Below, in pieces: positions 1-7,093 of a DNA stretch of 64,000 nt. Each line of letters begins with the position of its first letter. Position 1 is the first letter of the stretch. The position numbers and the translations under genes were made by a program. Under the pieces are notes generated by a model. The model did not search any database. It was not told the DNA's origin and saw nothing but the letters and a program-made list of their open reading frames with translations. Origin of the DNA: Bacteroidota bacterium (GTDB taxonomy: Bacteria; Bacteroidota; Bacteroidia; NS11-12g; UBA955); assembly GCA_027621365.1 (NCBI GenBank), contig JAQCBH010000010.1, forward strand, positions 1-64,000, read 5' to 3'.

Positions 1-410
1 AACTGCTCGATTGAATTTTATCTCCTAGTCCATCAATAAGGGCTATACCCATTTTTTCACAGATTGGGCGTTCTGGTATAATGTCATTGTTTTGATCGCC
101 ACCATTGGCGAAAGCCAACTCGTAACTTTCGCCGTATTCCTTAGCTATTTTTTCTAGCGTCGCACAAACAGTACGGTCTTCATCTACAGAAAGAATGACC
201 TGATCCACACACAGCCTTGATGTTCGAGACGATAATCATTCGCTCTTCTGCCCCTTGGAACTCTTTGCTGCCTTTTAGAGCTCTTTGGTAATCACTATTC
301 ACAATCACAAAAAGCTCATCAGCCATAGCCTTGGCGTTGTTAAAATACTCCAGATGTCCCTTGTGAATTGGGTTAAAGTATCCGGATACTATAACTGCTC
401 TTTTCTTCAT
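1..410 (-). pseudogene. Cytidylyl/adenylyltransferase-like protein, frameshifted and cut by the window edge
   Basis: The first 67 or so residues carry the nucleotidyltransferase signature GYFNPIHKGHLEY (HxGH class) and ERMIIVSNIKAV. These proteins activate sugar or polyol phosphates with CTP or ATP, often for surface polysaccharides. After KAV the frame breaks inside a GT-repeat (CACACA on the plus strand near 206-213). The family continues in another frame as DQVILSVDEDRTVCATLEKI and on to GLGDKIQSSS at the window edge. Compared with the usual KAVDQ or KYVDE junction, the tract looks 4 bases too long (or 2 too short). It may be a real slippage mutation or a sequencing error. The start overlaps the stop of the preceding tail by ATGA. 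Substrate unknown. Confidence 0.8.
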
Positions 411-496
411 GTCAATACGATGTCTATCGCCTGTTTATCCTTGTCTTTTACAGGATAATATGCCTGCAACCGGGCAATCACCCCTTCCACATCATA
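407..496 (-). pseudogene. Orphan C-terminal coding tail ending in ATGA overlap
   Basis: In the frame one base off wzz, 29 codons read as ordinary protein (ARLQAYYPVKDKDKQAIDIV) and end in TGA, which overlaps the ATG of the next gene as ATGA, the usual coupling in this genome. There is no ATG; an in-frame TAA stands immediately upstream, and the tail overlaps the last wzz codons. I infer a remnant of a gene whose body was deleted, or a sequencing or assembly fault. Family not recognised. It could also be chance. Confidence 0.35.
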
Positions 497-1524
497 TTAG
501 AATAGCCTCGCTTTCCTAATAAGATCAACATTAGAACAAAAACACCCCCAAACCCACCTAATACAAGCGCCAAGAGGCGGCTTAGTCTTTTTGTTTCAAG
601 CGGGTAAACCGGTCGATCGATGATTTCAAACAACGGCTCTTGTTGGGCCATGAGGGTTTTTTGAAGTTCGGCGTTTTTGACCAGTTCGGCGTGCATGGTC
701 CCCAACACTTGTGCTTTGTATTGGCTGCGCACTTGGCCCACCTGAGGGGTGCTTCTGATGTACAAAGACCCTTGGTCTTCTTGAGCGGCCACCGAATACA
801 TCGATTTGCGCAATTCAACCTCTACGCTATCGATCTTTTTGTCGAGCAGCTGCACGGTAGAAGAAAAACGCTTCATTTTAAGCTCTCTATAGAGCTCGGT
901 GGCTTGGTAGACCAACCCTTCAACAAACACTTTGGAAACGGTGTCGTTTTGGCTGGTAAAGCTCACCTCAACAAAAGCCAACTCGTCGTCTTTTTTCGAA
1001 ACCGCTAGTTGGTTGTTTTCTAATATCGCCCGATGGTAAACCCCAAGAAAGGAGTCGCCAAGAAAAAACCGGTTGCTGTCTTTAAAGAGCACATCGTGCT
1101 GCCGCTCTTCTTTGGTTTCGCCCCTCTTATATTCGTGACGAATGATGTGGTTGACCAGAAAGTCGGTTTTGCCGCCCACCTCGGCTTGTTGCATCAGAGC
1201 TTTTTCTACCAAGGTTCGGCTTTTCATCAACTCCAACAAGTTGTCGCCCTGAAAGGCCCCTTCGCCGCCGCCGCCCAGATTGACACCAAACTGTGAGGCA
1301 ATGCCGCTTAGGCTAGATTTGGCATCTGGACTCTCAGAAAAAGCAAACACCAGGGTTGCGGTGTGGGTCAAGGGCTTGAATTTGGCATATAAGTAGCCCA
1401 AGACAGAACCCAATAGTCCGGCCAACAGCAAAAACAACCATTTGGTTTTAAGGTAGCGCAACGCCCCTTGTACAGAGAGCACAATGTCGCGCAAGGTGAT
1501 TTCGTCTTGGTTTGCTTCAGCCAT
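478..1524 (-). CDS. Wzz-like polysaccharide chain-length determinant protein
   Basis: A 348-residue inner-membrane protein of the polysaccharide co-polymerase family, which sets chain length of O-antigen or exopolysaccharide. There is a transmembrane helix near residues 29-48 (KWLFLLLAGLLGSVLGYLYA), a long charged periplasmic region, and a second helix near 315-337. No C-terminal tyrosine kinase domain is present, so it is the short Wzz type and not Wzc. It starts 1 nt after the stop of the Wza-like exporter gene and must be co-transcribed. The last residues (GKRGYSNMMWKG) are atypical, and a coding-like remnant follows in another frame, so the natural C-terminus may have been altered. Confidence 0.88.
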   Translation of the reverse strand: MAEANQDEITLRDIVLSVQGALRYLKTKWLFLLLAGLLGSVLGYLYAKFKPLTHTATLVFAFSESPDAKSSLSGIASQFGVNLGGGGEGAFQGDNLLELMKSRTLVEKALMQQAEVGGKTDFLVNHIIRHEYKRGETKEERQHDVLFKDSNRFFLGDSFLGVYHRAILENNQLAVSKKDDELAFVEVSFTSQNDTVSKVFVEGLVYQATELYRELKMKRFSSTVQLLDKKIDSVEVELRKSMYSVAAQEDQGSLYIRSTPQVGQVRSQYKAQVLGTMHAELVKNAELQKTLMAQQEPLFEIIDRPVYPLETKRLSRLLALVLGGFGGVFVLMLILLGKRGYSNMMWKG

Positions 1525-1525
1525 C

Positions 1526-3949
1526 TTATTGGGTCAATAGTGCCCACAGGGTCGCAAACGCGGTGAGCTTGGTGGTAATGGAGTTGATGACATTTTCCCA
1601 GTTGACGGGGTCGGTCGCTTTTTTGAGCTTCTCCTTGTTCTTGTCTTTGGTCTCTTTGTTCAACACAAACACCTCTGCCCCGGGTTCAACCTTGGGGCTT
1701 ATGCGAAACACATAGGCATTGAAGGTTCGGTGAAGCTGCCCGTTTTGGGCCAGTACGTAGGTTTTCGAACGCCATGCCCGCGGCGTGTATCCGTTGCCAA
1801 AGTGGCGAACATAGTAGGCGGCTCGCTTGCCGCTCACGTAAGGGGTGTTGAGTATGTTTTTTGAGTTGGTGTTGTCTTCGCTGTATTTCAAGGCTGAGCC
1901 GTAGACTGTCACAAAATCTTGGGTGGTGGGTATGCGTAGCACATCTCCCCCCTCGAGCTTGTAGTTGTATTCTGATCGTTTGTTTCTCAGGGCCTTGGGC
2001 AAATCAAACACGAACCATTGCCCTGGTGCTGTTGGGCGTTGAAAGCGCGCACCCTGGGCGAAGGCATAAGGGGTCAACCCCCCCGCCTGCACAACGAGGT
2101 CTTGAATGCGCATGTTCTTGTTGAGCAACACATAGGTGCCGGGGTATTTGACCTCGCCCAACACCTGAACGGTTTGTTGCAACTCGTAGTTGGGAACGCG
2201 ACGAACCGAGACAATGTCTTGAGGGTACAAGGGGGTTTGCCACACAGTGTTGGCCTCGGCGGGGTTTTTGCTCACCACGAGGCTGATGATTTCAGTTTTG
2301 TAGGCTTCACCCGAAACGTAGTTGGGAGAAAATAGGTTGCTGCGCGCAATCTCTACCTTTTCGATTTCAGCACCCATGGCCAAGCCGCCGGCCAACAAAA
2401 CCACATCACCCAAGGTCATGCCCTCTTTGTAGGCAAAACTACCGGGTTTGCGCACCTCGCCATTGATGGCAACCTGAAAATCATCGGTGTATTCAGAAAG
2501 GGCAAACACCAGCAATTGGTCACGCTTTTGAAGGGTATAATTGGGCTCAAGCTTGTTTAGGTCTATGGGCATGTGCGAAACCGTACCATCATCAAAACGG
2601 CGCACCAAAAAGGCTCTGGCGGTAAACGCTTCGGGCTTCAAGCCGCCGGCTTTTTGTAGCAACTCGGTCACCCGGTCGCCCTCTTCGAGGGCATAGGGTC
2701 CAGCGAAATAGACAGGGCCCGATACGCTGACTCCATTTTCTACATCGGCGCTGTTCTCTTGCACATACACCCGATCGCCATTTTGAAACAACAGCGATTG
2801 TCCTGCTTGTTTCAAACTGTCGTAGTTCACGGTGTATACCCGCTGTGATTTGTTTTCGTAGCGCTGCACATACACAATGGGCAAATACGCATTGGCGGTT
2901 GCGCCGCCAGCATAGTCCAACAACTCAGCCATACCCTCGCCCGCTTTTAACTCATACGAAGCGTTTCGCTTGACCGCTCCTGTTAGGTTGACCACGGCAC
3001 CCATGGGCTTGACCAAGATGTAGTCATTGTCTTGCAAAAAGACGGCATTGCTGGGGTCTTTCAAAAACGAATAGGTGTCGAAGATATGCACGACTTCGCC
3101 GTTTCGGCGCACTTCGATTTGGCGAAGAGAACCCATGTTTGATGGGCCACCGGCGGCCAACAAGGCGTTGAACACGGTATTCATGGCGGGTATTTTGTAA
3201 CTGCCCGGATTGCTCACCTCTCCGACCATATGCACGACAATGCTGCGCGAATAGGCCAGCGAAATTTCCAGTTGACTGCCCGACAAATTGGAGGTAGAGG
3301 CCAGTGCTGAGCGAATAAGCGCCTTGGCGTTTTCAAAGGTGACCCCCTTCACATAGACCGAGCCCAAGTTTCTCCCTAACTCGATGCGCCCGCGGTTGTC
3401 TACGGGGCAGACTTGGTTGTAATACGAATTTCCAAAGAGAGAGATGCCAATCTCGTCGCCTATGCCAATCTCGTAATTGGCCGGCGCTTTGGCATCTAGG
3501 CTTCTGTCGTAAACCGCCAGGTTGGTGTTGCGATACAAGCCCTGGCCAAACACCTCGTTGCTCGCGCTGGGTTTGGGTGTGGTGAACACCTCGTTGCTCG
3601 CGCTGGGTTTGGGTGTGGTGAACACCTGCTCTTCAATGGCTTCGTTTTGGTTGGTGGCGGCTATTACACTAGCGGCATTGGCTTCGCTTGTCACGCTCGT
3701 TGGGGTTTGGGTCAACCCTGAAACGCGTGCTTTAAAGGCGGCTACTTCAGACGCGGCCATTCCTTGGGCCAATGCCAATTGTTCAACCTGGTCGGGCGAA
3801 AGCCCTTGCGCCTGGGCTTTTTCTACCAAAGCCAAAATGTCGGCATCAGAATAATCGCTTGCTTTCAAGCTAGAGGGTACCGGTTGGGCAAACGCCAGTG
3901 CACTGCACAAGAAAAAGCCCAAACACAGAGAAAAACCACGGGTTTTCAT
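1526..3949 (-). CDS. Wza-like polysaccharide export outer membrane protein with SLBB repeats
   Basis: An 807-residue exporter. It has a signal peptide (residues 1-21, ending ALAFAQ) and a low-complexity linker of about 120 residues. A polysaccharide export domain follows (YEIGIGDEIGISLFG and the next 80 residues). After that come at least five SLBB beta-grasp repeats, recognisable by patterns such as VSNPGSYKIPAMNTVFNALL, GEVRKPGSFAYKEGMTLGDV and GEVKYPGTYVLL. It ends in a hydrophobic helix (LTAFATLWALLTQ), comparable to the outer-membrane-spanning helix of Wza. The role is the outer-membrane channel for capsule, O-antigen or exopolysaccharide. It heads the operon with the Wzz-like gene. Start ATG lies 4 nt after a TATTTTTG box. 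The linker contains a 12-residue tandem duplication. Confidence 0.92.
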   Translation of the reverse strand: MKTRGFSLCLGFFLCSALAFAQPVPSSLKASDYSDADILALVEKAQAQGLSPDQVEQLALAQGMAASEVAAFKARVSGLTQTPTSVTSEANAASVIAATNQNEAIEEQVFTTPKPSASNEVFTTPKPSASNEVFGQGLYRNTNLAVYDRSLDAKAPANYEIGIGDEIGISLFGNSYYNQVCPVDNRGRIELGRNLGSVYVKGVTFENAKALIRSALASTSNLSGSQLEISLAYSRSIVVHMVGEVSNPGSYKIPAMNTVFNALLAAGGPSNMGSLRQIEVRRNGEVVHIFDTYSFLKDPSNAVFLQDNDYILVKPMGAVVNLTGAVKRNASYELKAGEGMAELLDYAGGATANAYLPIVYVQRYENKSQRVYTVNYDSLKQAGQSLLFQNGDRVYVQENSADVENGVSVSGPVYFAGPYALEEGDRVTELLQKAGGLKPEAFTARAFLVRRFDDGTVSHMPIDLNKLEPNYTLQKRDQLLVFALSEYTDDFQVAINGEVRKPGSFAYKEGMTLGDVVLLAGGLAMGAEIEKVEIARSNLFSPNYVSGEAYKTEIISLVVSKNPAEANTVWQTPLYPQDIVSVRRVPNYELQQTVQVLGEVKYPGTYVLLNKNMRIQDLVVQAGGLTPYAFAQGARFQRPTAPGQWFVFDLPKALRNKRSEYNYKLEGGDVLRIPTTQDFVTVYGSALKYSEDNTNSKNILNTPYVSGKRAAYYVRHFGNGYTPRAWRSKTYVLAQNGQLHRTFNAYVFRISPKVEPGAEVFVLNKETKDKNKEKLKKATDPVNWENVINSITTKLTAFATLWALLTQ
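3550..3621 (-). repeat. 36-bp tandem duplication in the Wza-like linker
   Basis: Two perfect, head-to-tail 36-bp copies (3550-3585 and 3586-3621) encode the 12-residue unit NEVFTTPKPSAS twice in frame. The next bases begin a third copy but diverge. The identity at DNA level points to a recent duplication in a disordered linker between signal peptide and export domain. Confidence 0.95.
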
Positions 3950-3953
3950 AATT

Positions 3954-3961
3954 CAAAAATA
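3954..3961 (-). promoter_or_regulatory. -7 box TATTTTTG of the Wza-like gene
   Basis: Matches the Bacteroidota consensus TAnnTTTG and ends 4 nt before the ATG. No convincing -33 TTG element seen. Confidence 0.65.
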
Positions 3962-3976
3962 CGGCTTCGCCCTTTG

Positions 3977-3993
3977 GGTCACAGGGGGTGACC
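3977..3993. repeat. Inverted repeat GGTCAC-N5-GTGACC
   Basis: A 6-bp perfect stem with 5-nt loop in the 164-nt gap between the Wza-like gene and lpxH. It sits 16 nt upstream of the TATTTTTG box, so it could be an operator or a weak hairpin. No T-run follows on either strand, which argues against an intrinsic terminator. The rest of this gap shows nothing. Confidence 0.35.
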
Positions 3994-4113
3994 TAGGCAA
4001 TAGACAGAACCTCGACAAGCGTCATGGTTTCTTCCACAAAAATATAGGGGTTTTGAGGGGCTTTTGTCCCTTAGTTGTACACGATACTCCTTTTTTGGCG
4101 GGGGGCTAAGCCG

Positions 4114-4845
4114 TTAATTGAACGAGCACAGGGTCATCTCTCCCGAGGGCTCTAGGCGAGCGTAGCGAGCCGGCCCCAACCAGGTACCGGGGTTGATGTA
4201 ACGAGACTTGTTTGAAAGCACCAAGTCAAGGGCAAGGTGTCGGTGGCCAAGCACATAGTAATCAGCATGATGGCTTTTCTTAATGAGGTTCTCGCAATGC
4301 GTGTACAAGAGTTCTTGCTCGTTTTGGGTAAACACCGGTGGCCTTTGTTTTTTTCGGCTGTTTCGGCTCAGGTTTTGCGCCAGGGCAGTGCCGACATCAG
4401 GGTGCAACCAGCGAAAGAAAAACTGGGCGGTTTTGGCATGAAACAACTTTCTCAAGACCTTGTACCAGCGATCACCAGGGCCCAATCCGTCGCCGTGGTG
4501 CAAATAGAGCGTCTTTCCATAATGGTCTACTTCGAGCGGACCGCTGATCACTGTGGCTCCGCATTCCTGTTCCAGGTAACTTTTCATCCAAGCATCGTGG
4601 TTTCCACGAAAGACAGTGATGGGGCATAGTTGACTGGTTTCGGCCAACTTAGCCAAAAACCTCACGCAACCTTTGGGAACGACCGTTTTGTATTCAAACC
4701 AGAAGTCAAACAAATCGCCCATCAAGTAAATGTGTTCGGCGTCTTTAGAAACTTGATCCAACCATCGGCATATTTTCATTTCTCTTTCTCGAGAACTGCT
4801 GAGGCCGTCGATGCCGAGGTGAAAGTCGCCGGCGAAATAGATCAT
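4114..4845 (-). CDS. lpxH: UDP-2,3-diacylglucosamine diphosphatase (LpxH-type)
   Basis: A 243-residue calcineurin-like metallophosphoesterase that hydrolyses UDP-2,3-diacylglucosamine to lipid X in lipid A synthesis at the inner membrane. All metal-binding motifs are visible: GDFH (D7, H9), GDLFDFW (D44), GNHD (N82, H83), HHGD (H116-H117) and GHRH (H201, H203). The length agrees with LpxH (about 240). The ATG overlaps the pheS TGA by 4 bp (ATGA), so it is translationally coupled to pheS. The broad family includes related phosphoesterases, but the FDFWFEY and LGHRH context fits LpxH well. Confidence 0.9.
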   Translation of the reverse strand: MIYFAGDFHLGIDGLSSSREREMKICRWLDQVSKDAEHIYLMGDLFDFWFEYKTVVPKGCVRFLAKLAETSQLCPITVFRGNHDAWMKSYLEQECGATVISGPLEVDHYGKTLYLHHGDGLGPGDRWYKVLRKLFHAKTAQFFFRWLHPDVGTALAQNLSRNSRKKQRPPVFTQNEQELLYTHCENLIKKSHHADYYVLGHRHLALDLVLSNKSRYINPGTWLGPARYARLEPSGEMTLCSFN

Positions 4846-5840
4846 AAGCCGCCAAATTGTTGCAACATGCGAACATCTCCGCTGAAAAAGTCACGAATGT
4901 CAGAAATGCCGTATTTGAGCATGGTCAAACGATCGATGCCCATGCCAAAGGCGAAGCCGGAAAATTTTTTAGCATCTAGCCCACATGATTCGAGCACATT
5001 GGGGTGAACCATGCCGCAACCCAAGACTTCCAACCACCCCGTTCCTTTGGTCAAACGGCGATTTTCTTCGGTATCAAGTCCAGCCCATATATCCATCTCT
5101 GCACTGGGTTCGGTAAAGGGAAAATAGCTGCTTCGAAAACGTATCTGGGTTCCTTCTCCGAAAAACTGCTGCACGAAATAATACAGGGTTTGTTTGAGGT
5201 CTGTGAAACTTACTCCTTCGTCTACATACAAGCCCTCAATTTGATGAAAGAAACAATTGCTTCGTGAGCTGACGGCTTCGTTGCGGTATACTCGTCCAGG
5301 CATCACCAAACGAAACGGCGGTTGTCCTCGCTCCATTTCCCTCACTTGAACCGAACTGGTATGTGTTCTCAATACATGTTCGGCAATAAAAAAGGTGTCC
5401 TGCATATCACGAGCAGGGTGATCGTCAGCAAAGTTCAAGGCACCAAAGTTGTGGTGGTCGTCTTCGATTTCTGGCCCTTCAGCCAAATCAAAACCAAGTT
5501 TCGAGAATATGCCTACCAACTCATCTTCAACCACCTTTAAAGGATGTAGAGAACCGTAGGGTATTTGTTGCAGCAAAGAAGCATCGTAGTCGACTTCGAG
5601 GTTTGAATCATTTGACTCATGTGCGGCCGACCATTTTTCTTCTGCTTTGCGTTTGAGAAGATTCAACCCCTTTCCTACTGTTCGCTTTTCTTCACCCTCC
5701 AAGGTTTTGAACTCATCAAACAAGACCGACACTTTTCCCTTTTTAGACAAATAGGCCAAACGAAACGATTCGGCCTCTGCCCCATTGTTGATCACAATGG
5801 CATCTATTTCGTGTTCTAGGTCTTGAATGCGCTTGAGCAT
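4842..5840 (-). CDS. pheS: Phenylalanine-tRNA ligase alpha subunit
   Basis: Catalytic subunit of the alpha2-beta2 PheRS. The N-terminal coiled coil is followed by a class II aaRS core: motif 2 (GRVYRNEAVSSRSNCFFHQIEG) and motif 3 (GFAFGMGIDRLTMLKYGI). The track begins upstream at MNYRT, but the family start is MLKRIQDLE (ATG at 5840), giving 332 residues, and a TATTTTTG box ends 4 nt before that ATG. The partner pheT is 12 kb away on the other strand, whereas in many bacteria the two are adjacent. The stop overlaps lpxH. Confidence 0.97.
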   Translation of the reverse strand: MLKRIQDLEHEIDAIVINNGAEAESFRLAYLSKKGKVSVLFDEFKTLEGEEKRTVGKGLNLLKRKAEEKWSAAHESNDSNLEVDYDASLLQQIPYGSLHPLKVVEDELVGIFSKLGFDLAEGPEIEDDHHNFGALNFADDHPARDMQDTFFIAEHVLRTHTSSVQVREMERGQPPFRLVMPGRVYRNEAVSSRSNCFFHQIEGLYVDEGVSFTDLKQTLYYFVQQFFGEGTQIRFRSSYFPFTEPSAEMDIWAGLDTEENRRLTKGTGWLEVLGCGMVHPNVLESCGLDAKKFSGFAFGMGIDRLTMLKYGISDIRDFFSGDVRMLQQFGGL

Positions 5841-5844
5841 TGTA

Positions 5845-5852
5845 CAAAAATA
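5845..5852 (-). promoter_or_regulatory. -7 box TATTTTTG of pheS
   Basis: TAnnTTTG match ending 4 nt before the chosen pheS ATG; it supports that start over the upstream one in the ORF track. Confidence 0.7.
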
Positions 5853-6101
5853 CAGCTTGTTTTCAGAATCACCGGTTTGGTTTTCCCCTCGGTTTTCCCT
5901 CGTCCTGTAATTCAATAATATTCTTCTTTAAAATGAATTGTATTAGGTATTATAGCTGTGTGGAAATGTGAATATGAGTTGGTTTTGATGCTTAAGTCAT
6001 TCATTTTGAATGGTTTTTTGTTTTGCTTTTTTCCCGACACCCTGATGACTGGTGTTTGGGTTATTGGCCCTTCATCAACAAGGTTTCGTTTCTTGATTTT
6101 G

Positions 6102-6117
6102 TTTTTCACGTGGAAAC
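6102..6117. promoter_or_regulatory. Weak parS-like site
   Basis: TTTTTCACGTGGAAAC around a CACGTG core. It resembles parS (TGTTTCACGTGAAACA or the GTGGAACA variant) but has several mismatches in the right arm. It lies in the 281-nt AT-rich gap between pheS and the lipoprotein gene; that gap otherwise shows only short hairpins and a spurious 69-codon ORF. Confidence 0.35.
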
Positions 6118-6121
6118 ACAA

Positions 6122-7093
6122 TCATCGTAAGATCTCCCCAACGAAATCGACAGTGATTTCTTCTTTTTTCACAATGATTTCATTGATGAGTCCGGGTTTG
6201 CAAATGACCTCGTGTATCTCATAGTGGTCTGGCCAGTCGAGCACATGGTTGTTGTTTTCGTCCTTATAAGTGACGAGTATGTATGTACCTTCTTTTAATT
6301 CCAATTGTAGGGAATCGTGAAACTCTCCATTGGGTTGGTTGACCCATGTCTTGGGCTCTTTGAAAAAGTAAGAGCCCTCCCCTTTTAGCATCAATTGGGC
6401 AATCGTCGAATCTGCTGGTTTTGTATGGCTGCTATCGGCTTTTGTGACAAGTGGCGGGTATTCGAAACTTTGGGTTGTGTTTGTTTCGGCTTCCAATATT
6501 CCACGGCCATACACTTCTGTAGAGTCGTATTGTTTATTGGCGTTGGCATCCAAAAAGAATATATACTGTTTGCTTTGATCAGGTGCGGGGTCAGAATACC
6601 GATAGCTTAAGCCTGTTGGGCTGCTTTCGCTCGGCAGGACCCAATGGGTTTCATGATTGGTTTGGAGTGTAAGCACCCACTGTCCTTTTGCGTTGCGCAA
6701 GCTTTTGGCGTCTTTGAAAGAGACTTGAATGTGCAGCTGATGGGAATCAAGCGCTTTGTAGAGGTTGTTTTCATTCAAATCGCTCAATGACTTCCCTAAT
6801 GAAAGTTGTTTCACGCTTAAGGGCACGTCAAAACTCACTTCGTTTCTGTGAACCTTTCCTCGCTGTTCCAAATAGTCATCTGAGGGGTTTAGTAAAACAG
6901 AACCTTTGCTTTGCATATTTTCGTCGAACACAAATGTCCAGCGTTGCAGTTGTGTGTCTTTGCGTTCTATCAGCGTCTTGTCTATTCGAATCAATACAGG
7001 AGATGTTGTGTCTTTGGCTCCCCCGGTTGGGCTTACAGGGTTGGCGCATGACGCTAGGGCGCTTAGGATCAATATGGAGAGGGTAGTTCTCAT
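6122..7093 (-). CDS. Ig-like domain lipoprotein
   Basis: A 323-residue secreted protein with a lipobox (LILSALASCANP, lipid on the Cys near residue 16). The conserved opening PTGGAKDTTSPVLIRID is typical of a Bacteroidota family of Ig-like (Big_5 type) lipoproteins. The rest is beta-rich, and the middle segment speaks of a calcium-like acidic loop (FFLDANANKQYDSTE; also DENNNHVLDWPD near the C-terminus). Expected location is the outer membrane or periplasm; the molecular role is unknown. Its ATG overlaps the mnmG TGA by 4 bp, so it is co-transcribed with ybeY-mnmG. Confidence 0.8.
   Translation of the reverse strand: MRTTLSILILSALASCANPVSPTGGAKDTTSPVLIRIDKTLIERKDTQLQRWTFVFDENMQSKGSVLLNPSDDYLEQRGKVHRNEVSFDVPLSVKQLSLGKSLSDLNENNLYKALDSHQLHIQVSFKDAKSLRNAKGQWVLTLQTNHETHWVLPSESSPTGLSYRYSDPAPDQSKQYIFFLDANANKQYDSTEVYGRGILEAETNTTQSFEYPPLVTKADSSHTKPADSTIAQLMLKGEGSYFFKEPKTWVNQPNGEFHDSLQLELKEGTYILVTYKDENNNHVLDWPDHYEIHEVICKPGLINEIIVKKEEITVDFVGEILR

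Noticed and set aside
5912-6121. 69-codon minus-strand ORF MCFHVKNK
   Set aside because: Low-complexity Lys/Asn content and no start support; its first codons arise from the parS-like CACGTG.
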